Source: Aeromicrobium stalagmiti
GTDB taxonomy: Bacteria > Actinomycetota > Actinomycetes > Propionibacteriales > Nocardioidaceae
Reading direction: 5' to 3'
NCBI RefSeq assembly: GCF_013283745.1
Contig: NZ_JABSTZ010000003.1
Coordinates: 186,001 to 250,000, forward strand
Length of the DNA: 64,000 bases
The stretch's first letter is position 1. Every line of letters begins with the position of its first letter. Of this stretch, positions 35,370 through 46,076 are shown piece by piece. Both the position numbers and the translations under genes were made by a program. The notes beneath the pieces are model-generated. The model was not told where the DNA came from and made no database searches. It saw only the letters and a program-made list of their open reading frames with translations.

Positions 35370-36593
35370 TCAGACCGCCAGGGCCGCGTCGACGTCGACG
35401 CAGGCCACCGCGAGGCACCCGACCGGGTCGGCCAGCAGCGGCTCGAAGGCCAGCTCAGCCGCCCCGTGCAGCACGGAGTCGCCGCCGAGGCCCGGCAGCG
35501 TCACCCGGACGAGCTCACGCGGTGCGATGAGCGCGTGCACGGCTAGCTCGCTCTCGACGTCGTCGTGGACGAGCGGGAACAGCGACCGGAGATATCCGCC
35601 GAGCACGATGACCCGCGGGTTGAGCAGGTTGACCACCCCGGCGAGTCCCCGCCCGAGGTGACGGCCGACGAGCCGCAGGTCGTCCGGGGCGTCGTGGACA
35701 CCCTCGAGGAACTCCCCCAGCGCACCGACCCGCTCCGGCGGACAACCGATCGCCAGAGCGATCGCCTCGGCGCCGATCTCGGTCTCCCAGCACCCGTGGG
35801 CGCCGCAGTGGCAGAGCTTGCCGTCGGGCAGGAACGGCATGTGGCCGATCTCGCCGGCGTAGCCGCCCGCGCCCTCCAGCTTGTGGCCGCTGACGATGAC
35901 GCCGGCACCCACGCCGACCTCACCCGAGAGATAGACGAGGTCCTCGACCCCGACTCCGGCCCCCCGCAGGTGCTCGGCGAGTGCGCCGAGATCTGCGTCG
36001 TTGCCCAGCACCGGGGCCGCGACCGGCCCGAGGCGCGAGGCGAGGATCTTGGCGAACGGGACGTCCCGCCAGCCCAGGTTGGGTGCGAGCCGCACCAGGC
36101 CGTCCTCGGCCCGGATGATCCCGGGCACCCCGACGCCGACACCGACCAGAGCAGCGCCCGGGTCGACGTCCTTGACGACGAGTCGCATGAGCTCCACGAC
36201 CGACGAGGCGATCGCCTCGGGGTCGTGGCCGGCCGGCACCGGCCCGGTGGCGCGTGCCTGCACGACACCACCGAGACCAACGCGGGCCACGGTCAACCCG
36301 TCGACCCGCAGGTCGACAGCCAGGACGTACGCACCGGTGCGCGCCTTGACGTCCACGGACGGACGTCCTGCCCCGATGCGTGCTCCTGACGGCTTGGCCT
36401 GCTCGGCGAGCCCCAACGACTCCAGTTCGGTCACCAGTCCGGCGATCGTGCTGCGGTTGAGACCCATCCGAGCGGTCAGCTCCGCCCGGGAGAGCCGGCC
36501 GGCACGATGCACGTGACCGAGAACGGTCCCGAGATTGTGCCGGCGGACATCCTCCTGGTTGGTGCCGACCCCAGCGCGTCCGGCGGAGGCCAT
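35370..36593 (-). CDS. ROK family transcriptional regulator
   Basis: A 407-residue HTH plus ROK-domain repressor. HTH at about residues 20-75 (RLSRAELTARMGLNRSTIAGLVTELESLG). The ROK part has VGVGVPGII, the sugar-site GNDADLGALAEH, EIGHMPF and zinc-binding CHCGAHGCWE. It is the last gene of the xylF-xylG-xylH run, starting 2 nt after xylH, so it should be co-expressed with the transporter it presumably represses. The palindromes at 39900 and 39951 are its likely sites. It is convergent with the sigma gene. Confidence 0.9.
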   Translation of the reverse strand: MASAGRAGVGTNQEDVRRHNLGTVLGHVHRAGRLSRAELTARMGLNRSTIAGLVTELESLGLAEQAKPSGARIGAGRPSVDVKARTGAYVLAVDLRVDGLTVARVGLGGVVQARATGPVPAGHDPEAIASSVVELMRLVVKDVDPGAALVGVGVGVPGIIRAEDGLVRLAPNLGWRDVPFAKILASRLGPVAAPVLGNDADLGALAEHLRGAGVGVEDLVYLSGEVGVGAGVIVSGHKLEGAGGYAGEIGHMPFLPDGKLCHCGAHGCWETEIGAEAIALAIGCPPERVGALGEFLEGVHDAPDDLRLVGRHLGRGLAGVVNLLNPRVIVLGGYLRSLFPLVHDDVESELAVHALIAPRELVRVTLPGLGGDSVLHGAAELAFEPLLADPVGCLAVACVDVDAALAV

Positions 36594-36595
36594 GT

Positions 36596-37858
36596 CTACA
36601 GACCTGTCGCGGAACGCCGCCGGCGTGAGATCGCGTCGACGCTGGCCGCGAGGAGCAGCACGCCGCCGGTGACGATGAAGTTGATGTAGGACGCCTGGTC
36701 GAGCAGACCGAGACCGTTGGCGATCGTGGCGATGACGAGACCACCGATGACCGCGTCGCGGGCCTTGCCCTTGCCGCCGAAGAGGCTGGTGCCTCCGATG
36801 ACGGCGGCACCGACGGCGTAGAGCAGCGTGTTGCTGCCGCCCGACGACGTGGAGACCTTGCCCAGGTTGGAGGCCGCGATGACACCGCTGAGCGCGGCCA
36901 TCGACGAGGCGATGACGAACACCGAGATGCGGATGCGGTCGACGTTGATGCCGGCGCGACGGGCCGCCTCGGGGTTTCCGCCCACGGCGTAGACGTGCCG
37001 TCCGTAGGAGGTGCGACCGAGGATGAACGTCCAGAAGATCAGCAGCGCCGCGACGAGCGGCAGGACGTACGGGATGCCCTCGATGACGAAGCCCGGGTTG
37101 GGTGCGCGGTTGATGTTGAGGACGTAGGTGACGATCAGCAGGATCACGGCGAGGGCGACGATCTGCGCGACGACCACGGCGAGCGGCTGGTGCTGCAGGC
37201 CCTTGCTCACCTTGCGGTGGTGGCTGCGCAGCGAGAGCAGCGCGAAGACCACGATGATGACGAGCGCGAAGACCCAGCCCCACATGACGGGGACGTTGTT
37301 CTTCGTGATGCCCTTGATGACCTCCTGGTCGACGCGGACCGAGCCGCCGTCGCCGATGAGCTTGAGGGTCAGGCCCTGCAGGCCGAGGAAGAACGCCAGC
37401 GTCACGACGAACGACGGGATGCCGAGCTTCGAGACGAGCACGCCGATCACGAGGCCGATCACGGCACCCGTCGCGAGCGCTGCCAGGACGGCGATGCCCC
37501 ACGGCTGGTCGTGCTTGGCGATGAGCAGGCCCATGACGCAGGCGGAGGCACCGCCGGCCACACCGGCCGACAGGTCGATGTCGCCGAGCAGCAGGACCAT
37601 GACCAGGCCCATGGCGAGCACGATGATCGCGCCGGCCTGGGTGATGAGGTTGGCCATGTTGAGCGCCGAGAAGAAGCGGTCGTTGGCCAGGCCGAACACG
37701 ATGAACAGGACGATGAGGCCCAGGATCGCCGGGAGCGCTCCCATGTCGCCGCCGCGGACGCGGTTGACGTACGCGCGGGTGGCCTCGCCCAGGGTGTTGG
37801 ACTGCGTGCGGTCGTTGGCGAAGCCCGCCTCTTCCGCGTCGGTGATGATGTCAGTCAT
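36596..37858 (-). CDS. xylH: Sugar ABC transporter permease, XylH-like
   Basis: A 420-residue BPD_transp_2-type permease with about 10-12 membrane helices, the ribose/xylose/arabinose class. A 45-residue cytoplasmic N-terminus precedes TM1 (GALPAILGLIVLFIVFGLAN). The family motif LLGDIDLSAGVAGGASA and the coupling-region sequence AGINVDRIRI are clear. The ATG at 37858 starts MTDIITDAEE, 10 nt after the xylG stop. Substrate assignment as D-xylose rests on the binding protein type and the nearby xylAB. Confidence 0.9.
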   Translation of the reverse strand: MTDIITDAEEAGFANDRTQSNTLGEATRAYVNRVRGGDMGALPAILGLIVLFIVFGLANDRFFSALNMANLITQAGAIIVLAMGLVMVLLLGDIDLSAGVAGGASACVMGLLIAKHDQPWGIAVLAALATGAVIGLVIGVLVSKLGIPSFVVTLAFFLGLQGLTLKLIGDGGSVRVDQEVIKGITKNNVPVMWGWVFALVIIVVFALLSLRSHHRKVSKGLQHQPLAVVVAQIVALAVILLIVTYVLNINRAPNPGFVIEGIPYVLPLVAALLIFWTFILGRTSYGRHVYAVGGNPEAARRAGINVDRIRISVFVIASSMAALSGVIAASNLGKVSTSSGGSNTLLYAVGAAVIGGTSLFGGKGKARDAVIGGLVIATIANGLGLLDQASYINFIVTGGVLLLAASVDAISRRRRSATGL

Positions 37859-37868
37859 GTCAGGTCCC

Positions 37869-38645
37869 TCAGGCTGTCGCGGACGGGGCCGAGGCGCCGT
37901 CGAGATCGGAAGATGAGCCGGTCGTGATGAGCTCGACGACCTGACGGGACGTGACGTCCTTCGTCGCGACGTCGGCCGCAACGCGTCCGAGGTAGAGCGC
38001 CGTGATGCGGTCGGCGACCTCGAAGACGTCCGAGAGGTTGTGCGAGATCAGCAGCACGCCCACGCCGGAGTCGGCCAGGCGGCGCACGAGGTCGAGGACC
38101 TGGCGCGTCTGCGCCACGCCGAGCGCGGCGGTCGGCTCGTCGAGGAGGACGACCTTGGAGTTCCAGAGGGCGGCCTTGGCGATCGCCACGGTCTGGCGCT
38201 GTCCGCCCGACAGGCTCGAGACGCTCTGGCGCACCGACTTGACGGTGCGGACGGACAGGGACGCGAGGACCTCGCGGGCCTTGCTCTCCATCGTGGTCTC
38301 GTCGAGCACGGGGCCGGTCTTGACCTCGCGACCCAGGAACATGTTCTCGACGATGTCGAGGTTCTCGCACAGGGCGAGGTCCTGGTAGACGACCTCGATG
38401 CCGAGGGCAGAGGCGTCCTTGGGTCCGTGGACCGTGACGGGCTTGCCGTCGAAGTGGTACTCGCCGCTGTCGAGCGGGTAGATGCCCGCGACAGCCTTGA
38501 CGAGGGTCGACTTGCCGGCGCCGTTGTCGCCGACGAGGGCCGTGACCTGGCCGGGGTAGATGGTGAGGTCGACGTCATGCAGGACGTGGACGACACCGAA
38601 GCTCTTGTTGATTCCTCGCAGCTCGAGGAGTGGGGTGGTGCTCAT
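37869..38645 (-). CDS. xylG: Sugar ABC transporter ATP-binding protein, XylG-like, single domain
   Basis: A 258-residue ABC ATPase. Walker A GDNGAGKSTL, Q-loop, signature LSGGQRQTVAIAKA, Walker B VVLLDEPTAAL, and the H-loop region LISHNLSDVFEVADRI are all intact. Classical XylG/RbsA proteins carry two fused domains of about 500 residues. This one has a single domain and presumably works as a homodimer, as in many actinobacterial sugar importers. It lies between xylF and xylH. Confidence 0.9.
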   Translation of the reverse strand: MSTTPLLELRGINKSFGVVHVLHDVDLTIYPGQVTALVGDNGAGKSTLVKAVAGIYPLDSGEYHFDGKPVTVHGPKDASALGIEVVYQDLALCENLDIVENMFLGREVKTGPVLDETTMESKAREVLASLSVRTVKSVRQSVSSLSGGQRQTVAIAKAALWNSKVVLLDEPTAALGVAQTRQVLDLVRRLADSGVGVLLISHNLSDVFEVADRITALYLGRVAADVATKDVTSRQVVELITTGSSSDLDGASAPSATA

Positions 38646-38707
38646 GTGCGGGGCCTCCGATTAGGCGCTGAGTACGACGGTGGCGATTCTGGCAGGCGGT
38701 GCGGGGT

Positions 38708-38737
38708 GCGGCCCCCCGGGATGTCCCGGAGGGCCGC
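38708..38737 (-). repeat. Intercistronic hairpin after xylF
   Basis: GCGGCCC and CCGGGA pair with TCCCGG and GGGCCGC around a 2-nt centre, with one C/A mismatch. The stem lies 11 nt after the xylF stop and 62 nt before xylG. Such stems often protect the binding-protein mRNA so that it exceeds the transporter mRNA; partial termination is the alternative. Confidence 0.65.
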
Positions 38738-38748
38738 CTCCACATCAA

Positions 38749-39834
38749 TCAGCTGATGCCGGCGTCAGCGCACAGCTTGGCGAAGTCGCCGGTGCACAGA
38801 TCGGCAGCCTTCATGTCGCCCGCGTCGATGACGGCCTTGACGTTCGTCTTGTCGATCGCGACCGGGTCCAGCAGGATGGCCGGGACGTCACGCTTGCCCG
38901 TGTCGTCCTTGACGGTTCCGGTGGTGGCCGGCTTCTCGCCCTTGACCATGGCGATCGCCGTCTCGGCGAGTGCCTTGGCCTGGCCGGTGGCCGACTTCTG
39001 GATCGTCATGCACTGGTCACCCGCGAGGATGTTCTGCAGACCCTCGACCGTGGCGTCCTGACCGGTGACGGGGACCTTGCCGGCCTGGCCGTTCTTGTCG
39101 AGGATCGAGATGACCGCTCCACCGAGGCCGTCGTTGGCGGCGTAGACGCCGTCGACCTTGCCGTCGACCTTGGTGTAGAGCTGCTCGAAGATCGTGACGG
39201 CCTGCTCGTTGTCCCAGTCCGGGACAGCCTGCTCGCCGACCTTCTTGTAGGTGCTGACCTTGTCGAGGACGCTGTGGGCGCCCTGCGAGAACAGCGTCGC
39301 GTTGTTGTCCGTCGGCGAACCGTTCAGGTAGATGATGTTCGCGTCCTTGTCGCCCAGGCACTTGGCGAGGCCTTCGCCCTGCAGGGCACCGACCTTGCTG
39401 TTGTCGTAGGAGATGTAGACGTCGGCCGAGCCGCCCAGGGTCAGACGGTCGTAGTCGATGGTCTTGACGCCCTGGCTCTTGGCCTTCTCCTCGATGGCCG
39501 CACCCGAGTCGGAGTCGAGGTTGACGATCGCGAGGACGGTGACGCCGTCGGTGATCATGCTGTCCGCGATCGTCTGCATCTTGTCAGCGTCGCCCTCGGC
39601 GTTCTGGATGTCGTAGTCGACGTTCGCGGCCTTGAAGGCAGCTTCGAGGGCCGGCTTGTCGGCGCTCTCCCAGCGGACCGACGACTTCGTGTCGGGCAGG
39701 ATGACGCCGATCTTTCCTTCGGGCTTGTCGCCGCTGGCGCTGTCGCCACCGCCGCTGTCGCTGCCGCCGCACGCACTGAGCGCGAGAGCCGCACCCATGA
39801 CCGTCGCCAGCACGAGATTGCGTGTCCGCTTCAC
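38749..39834 (-). CDS. xylF: D-xylose-type sugar-binding lipoprotein
   Basis: A 361-residue periplasmic-binding-protein-like lipoprotein that captures sugar outside the cell for XylG/XylH. Signal peptide with lipobox LSAC (Cys22), then a Gly/Ser linker. The type I fold starts KIGVILPDTKSSVRWESADKPALEAAF, close to XylF of the ABC xylose systems. The acetylated Cys gives membrane attachment. The GTG at 39834 is favoured because GGAGG lies 8 nt upstream and the signal peptide then has normal length. It heads xylF-xylG-xylH-ROK. Confidence 0.92.
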   Translation of the reverse strand: MKRTRNLVLATVMGAALALSACGGSDSGGGDSASGDKPEGKIGVILPDTKSSVRWESADKPALEAAFKAANVDYDIQNAEGDADKMQTIADSMITDGVTVLAIVNLDSDSGAAIEEKAKSQGVKTIDYDRLTLGGSADVYISYDNSKVGALQGEGLAKCLGDKDANIIYLNGSPTDNNATLFSQGAHSVLDKVSTYKKVGEQAVPDWDNEQAVTIFEQLYTKVDGKVDGVYAANDGLGGAVISILDKNGQAGKVPVTGQDATVEGLQNILAGDQCMTIQKSATGQAKALAETAIAMVKGEKPATTGTVKDDTGKRDVPAILLDPVAIDKTNVKAVIDAGDMKAADLCTGDFAKLCADAGIS

Positions 39835-39899
39835 ACAGACCGCCTCCAATTCCTCCAGTTGTGCGTCGCGGCCGAGTGTTTCGTCCACGTAACGCGTTT

Positions 39900-39914
39900 G
39901 TTGTTCGACACAAC
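39900..39914 (-). promoter_or_regulatory. Candidate ROK operator overlapping the xylF promoter
   Basis: GTTGTTCGACACAAC is a perfect palindrome with 5-bp arms. It abuts or overlaps a -10-like TATACG/TACGTT (39912-39919) upstream of xylF, a position where a bound repressor would block transcription. Confidence 0.55.
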
Positions 39915-39921
39915 GTATAGC

Positions 39922-39935
39922 GTGACTGGGGTCAC
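39922..39935. promoter_or_regulatory. GTGAC-N4-GTCAC palindrome in the xylF upstream region
   Basis: GTGACTGGGGTCAC sits between the two GTTGT/ACAAC-type palindromes, near where the -35 should be. Its symmetry is CRP-like but the spacing differs from a standard CRP site. Confidence 0.35.
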
Positions 39936-39950
39936 GTCCACTCTTTGCCA

Positions 39951-39963
39951 CAACAAATTGTTG
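39951..39963. promoter_or_regulatory. Second candidate ROK operator
   Basis: CAACAAATTGTTG is a 13-bp palindrome sharing the CAAC/GTTG half-site with the one at 39900. It lies in an AT-rich stretch about 120 nt upstream of xylF. Confidence 0.45.
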
Positions 39964-40004
39964 ATTCGAACGACATTTTGTCTTCGCAAACGCACAATGA
40001 TCGC

Positions 40005-40043
40005 AAAAGTCAGGGGCACCGCCGTGTCGGCGATGCCCCTGAC
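40005..40043 (-). terminator. Rho-independent terminator of acnA
   Basis: Arms GTCAGGGGCA (40009-40018) and TGCCCCTGAC (40034-40043) are perfect, with an inner CGCCG/CGGCG stem. On the minus strand the stem is followed by TTTT (complement of 40005-40008). It begins 21 nt after the acnA stop. Confidence 0.85.
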
Positions 40044-40064
40044 CTGCACAGATGCAGCGTGTTC

Positions 40065-42743
<2,679 letters not shown>

Positions 42744-42800
42744 CGTCATTCTCCTTCGCGGATCGCATTCCATCCTGCCCAGCATCGACGCGCGGCGCAC

Positions 42801-42818
42801 GGTCAGGCTCGCCTAACC
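42801..42818. promoter_or_regulatory. DtxR/IdeR-like iron box upstream of acnA
   Basis: The minus strand reads GGTTAGGCGAGCCTGACC, 7 of 8 paired positions around GA. It matches most of the DtxR/IdeR consensus core AGGTTAGGCTAACCT. It is 58 nt upstream of the acnA start. Confidence 0.5.
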
Positions 42819-42847
42819 TCGGGTCGGATGCCTCGGGTGGGGATATG

Positions 42848-42861
42848 TCTTGATATCAAGA
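42848..42861. promoter_or_regulatory. TCTTGATATCAAGA palindrome upstream of acnA
   Basis: A perfect 14-bp palindrome in a local AT-rich stretch; flanking TATG/ACAT extends the near-symmetry. MarR-family regulators often bind TTGA-N-TCAA sites, and the Streptomyces MarR protein TamR is known to control aconitase, so a related factor is possible. No such gene is in the window. Confidence 0.5.
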
Positions 42862-42902
42862 TACATGATGTCGAGAGGATCCGCACGCTCCCCCACGCGT
42901 GT

Positions 42903-43416
42903 CTAGAGCAGGTCAGGGAACCGCAGGAGCGGTGAGTAGAACGCGATGTAGGTGATCGCGACCGCGAGCAGGCCGGCCACCCCTGCCACGTCGATCCAGG
43001 TCAGGAGCCGGCGCCTCGCGGGCGTCGTGAGCGCGTCGGCACCCCGGGCGCGGACCACGCGGGTGCGCGCGACCCGGTCGGCGAGACCACGGTCGGTCGC
43101 GACGACCAGCGGCACGACCAGCACCAGCAGCGCCAGGTAGGACGCTCCGCCGACGTGCCACGCGTCCGGCGTCGCCTGACGGAGCACCGTCGGCAGCCCG
43201 ATCGGGATCGCCGCCGCGGACAGGTCCAGGAGCAGCGCGGTGACGATCCCCCGCAGCAGCCCCCTTGGCCGTGCCGGTCGGTGCATCGTCGGCGACGTCG
43301 ACCACGGCGAGCCCGACGCGGTGCTTGCCGATGCTGTGGCCCCGCCGACCCTGCCGCAGGGCGTCCTGCCCGAGGGCGTCGCGCCTCAGCTGCCTGGTCG
43401 TCCGCGGCCCGGGCAT
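42903..43416 (-). pseudogene. RDD-like membrane protein gene with a +1 frameshift
   Basis: Two frames together make one protein of about 170 residues. The first (from ATG 43416) encodes GHSIGKHRVGLAVVD, the RDD-family segment. It loses the expected continuation at a run of five G on the minus strand (43260-43264). The second frame resumes as LLRGIVTALLLDL, a membrane helix, then RGLADRVARTRVV, typical of RDD proteins, and another helix. Removing one G joins them. It may be a true pseudogene, a sequencing error or phase variation. The downstream frame alone starts at an ATG (43286) and could make a 127-residue protein. Confidence 0.6.
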
Positions 43417-43425
43417 GTCAGCTGC

Positions 43426-45999
43426 CTATCGCATCGACCGCACGTAGCCGACGAGCTTGCGTCCGTCACGGACCCGGTCCTCCCAGGTGATGCCCACGCC
43501 CAGCAGCACCGCGCTCACCGCGGCGATCAGCACGACCCGCGGGGCCGCGTTGGCGTAGGGACCGATGTTGAACAGGACCAGCAGGGTCAGGATCACGGCA
43601 CCGGCCACGAACGGCGCCTGCCAGCCGAGCCGGATGCCGACCGCCAGCACGACCACGGCACCGGCGCCGAGCAGCAGCGCCCGGAGGTCCGTCGGGTCGG
43701 CCAGCGACTGCGGGACGCTCGGGAGCATCGCGATCGCCAGACCGGGGCCGAGCAGGGCCCAGGTGCCGGCGTCCGGGCGCCGACGGGTGAGGTAGACACC
43801 GATGCCGAGGGCCGCGGCCCCGAGCGGCAGCGTGTAGGCCTCGACGAACGAGAACCCGCTGTCGACGATCAGCAGGACGTACGCGACCACGAGCGAGACC
43901 AGGCCCGGCCAGACGTACCAGCGTCGGTCGCGGACCGCGAAGCTCAGGCCGACCAACGCGGCTCCGACCAGGGTCCAGCGCACCGCCAGCTCACCCGACG
44001 ACCCCGGCACGACGAGGGCGACGACGCCACCGATCGACGCGACGGCCTCGACCGGCACCCGGACAGGGTGCTGCGGCAGCACCAGACCGGCCACGGCCAC
44101 GAGGGCCAGCGCCGCGGCGAGCACGACGGCCGCCGTGACCGCGTCGTCGACGTCGAGCAGCGACACGAGCGCAGCCGTCCCGGCGAGGACCAGGGCTGCC
44201 GCAGACGCTGCGTGGACCTGGCGCTGCGCCGAGGAACCACGGGCCGCGGCGAAGCCGGCCGCGATCACCGCTCCCGCTAGCCATGCCGCGGCGGACACAC
44301 CGTGCGAGGCCGAGGCGAGGACGGCCGCGGCCAGCACCAGCGTGAGGGCGGCCGGCCCCCAGGACGTCACGAGGCCCCGCAGGTGCACCACGAGGGCCGT
44401 CAGCGCCAGCACGAGGAGCGTCGCGGCGGCAGCCCACACCGGCAGACGCAGCACCACGACGGCATCGACCGCACCGACCCCGACGGCTGCAGCCATCAGG
44501 AGCGGTGCGTGCTTCCGCGCACCTGACGCCTCGGGCCACCGGGGCACGAACCACGCCACCGCGAAGAACCCGACGAGGACGAAGGGCACGGCCCACCCGT
44601 CGTAGTTGTCGACCGAGGCCACGTCGAGGCGGGCGTCCCAGGCGAGCGGCCACGGCGAGTCGAGGATCGTGGACATCGTCTCCACGACGTCGACCAGCAG
44701 CCCGACCAGCAGGAGCACGATGCCGGCGACCGCCGGGAGCGACCCGAGACGGACGCCCCGCATCCAGTCGTTGGTGCCGAAGGTGCCGAGGACCGCCAGC
44801 ACACCGGCGATCGCGGCGACGAGCACCCAGGTGGCCTCCACCGAGCCCGCCTCGGAGATCGGGGTGACCAGCACGGTGCAGAGGGCGAGCACCGCCAGGG
44901 CGACGGCCGGCACCCGCACGACGGCCACGAGCCAGCCCACCACGACCGACGCGACGGCCATGAGGACGAGCGGGACGCCGTGCCCGCCGCCGACGAGCTG
45001 GTCGAGCGCCGGGTTCGCGATCGTCTCGACCAGGGCCGTCACGTAGGCGCCGACGTAGAACGCGGCCGTGACGACACGAGCCGTCAGTGTCATCGGCGGC
45101 AGAGCTGCCGGTCGGGTCGCGAGCGACAGCAGACCCGCCACGATCAGCGCGACGAGAGCGCGCCACGCGGCGTCGACGTCGTCGCCGATCGTGCCTGCGC
45201 CGACGGCGGCCATCGTGATGCCCAGACCACCGGCGACCGCGGGCGCGACGAGGGCGACCGTGACATGGGGACGTGCCCACACCGCGATCGCGACACCGAG
45301 CGCGAGGACGATCGTGCCCCAGACCAACCAGGCCACCGACGTGTCGAGCGCCCCCAGCCCGAGCAGGTCCTCGTGCCGGGCCGCAAAGACGTCGAGGGTC
45401 AGCAGGGCGAGGAACACCGACCACACGGCCTCGGCCGAGGCCCGCAGCGGGCGACGGGTGACCCAGACGCCCAACGCACCCAGCACGACGGTGACGGCCA
45501 GCAGGATCAGCGTCTTGCCGGCGAGGCCGATGTCCTCCCACGAGCGGGTGACGAAGATCAGGCCCGCGACGACGAGGCCGAAGGCGCCGAGCACTAGCAG
45601 GACGGTGCCGACGGACCACGAGCGCTCCCGCGGGGGGACGGCGCTCGTCGGCGGGGTCGGGTAGGACGGGACGCCCTGGCCGAACGGGTCGGGCCCGGGC
45701 TGGGCCGGAGGTGCCTGCACCGGCGGCGCCTGCACCGGCGGCGCCTGCACCGGGGGTGCCTGCACCGGGGGTGCCTGCACCGGTGGCGCCTGGACGGGCG
45801 GCGCCTGCGCAGCTGGCGCGTCCGACGGCTGGACCCGGCGGTGCGAGGCGCGAGCGAGCAGGTCGTCGGCCTGCAGGAGCAGCTGCCAGAGCTGGCGCAC
45901 CTCGACCGAGGTCAGGTCGAGGCCGCAGTGCGGGCAGGCGGGTTGCCCGGCGAGCGCTCCACGACAGTCTGGGCAGGCTTGCGGGTCGGCGAAGCGCAT
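43426..45999 (-). CDS. Zinc-ribbon multi-pass membrane protein with VQAPP repeats
   Basis: An 857-residue protein. The N-terminus has a CxxC...CxxC zinc ribbon (CPDCRGALAGQPACPHCGLDL). A helical segment follows, then about seven VQAPP pentapeptides and a Pro-rich linker, and then some 20 or more hydrophobic helices to the C-terminus. The plan matches SCO7613/DUF2157-like actinobacterial membrane proteins of unknown function. The ATG at 45999 starts MRFADPQACPDC. The RDD-like gene follows 9 nt downstream, so the pair may form an operon. Confidence 0.8.
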   Translation of the reverse strand: MRFADPQACPDCRGALAGQPACPHCGLDLTSVEVRQLWQLLLQADDLLARASHRRVQPSDAPAAQAPPVQAPPVQAPPVQAPPVQAPPVQAPPVQAPPAQPGPDPFGQGVPSYPTPPTSAVPPRERSWSVGTVLLVLGAFGLVVAGLIFVTRSWEDIGLAGKTLILLAVTVVLGALGVWVTRRPLRASAEAVWSVFLALLTLDVFAARHEDLLGLGALDTSVAWLVWGTIVLALGVAIAVWARPHVTVALVAPAVAGGLGITMAAVGAGTIGDDVDAAWRALVALIVAGLLSLATRPAALPPMTLTARVVTAAFYVGAYVTALVETIANPALDQLVGGGHGVPLVLMAVASVVVGWLVAVVRVPAVALAVLALCTVLVTPISEAGSVEATWVLVAAIAGVLAVLGTFGTNDWMRGVRLGSLPAVAGIVLLLVGLLVDVVETMSTILDSPWPLAWDARLDVASVDNYDGWAVPFVLVGFFAVAWFVPRWPEASGARKHAPLLMAAAVGVGAVDAVVVLRLPVWAAAATLLVLALTALVVHLRGLVTSWGPAALTLVLAAAVLASASHGVSAAAWLAGAVIAAGFAAARGSSAQRQVHAASAAALVLAGTAALVSLLDVDDAVTAAVVLAAALALVAVAGLVLPQHPVRVPVEAVASIGGVVALVVPGSSGELAVRWTLVGAALVGLSFAVRDRRWYVWPGLVSLVVAYVLLIVDSGFSFVEAYTLPLGAAALGIGVYLTRRRPDAGTWALLGPGLAIAMLPSVPQSLADPTDLRALLLGAGAVVVLAVGIRLGWQAPFVAGAVILTLLVLFNIGPYANAAPRVVLIAAVSAVLLGVGITWEDRVRDGRKLVGYVRSMR
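45707..45811. repeat. Seven 15-bp tandem repeats inside a coding region
   Basis: Units of GGYGGYGCCTGCACC repeat in register, encoding VQAPP on the minus strand. The third position varies mainly between C and T, so the units are old enough to have synonymous changes. Copy number may vary between strains. Confidence 0.85.
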
Positions 46000-46076
46000 G
46001 GCAGACACTCTGTCGTGCCCACCCGACCGGCACAAGGACCAGCGTCACTCGGTGTGGCGACCGGCGGGCGTCTGGC

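Noticed and set aside
35370-39834. Ribose or arabinose instead of xylose as transporter substrate
   Set aside because: The binding protein's opening region resembles XylF and xylAB lie nearby. Other pentoses cannot be excluded, but nothing in the window points to them.
42903-43286. Short 127-residue frame as a normal gene
   Set aside because: The preceding frame supplies the RDD GHSIGK segment that should come before it, so a frameshifted longer gene explains the data better. It is kept as an alternative.
45707-45811. CRISPR-like array
   Set aside because: Units of 15 bp are contiguous with no spacers and encode VQAPP in frame inside a large gene.
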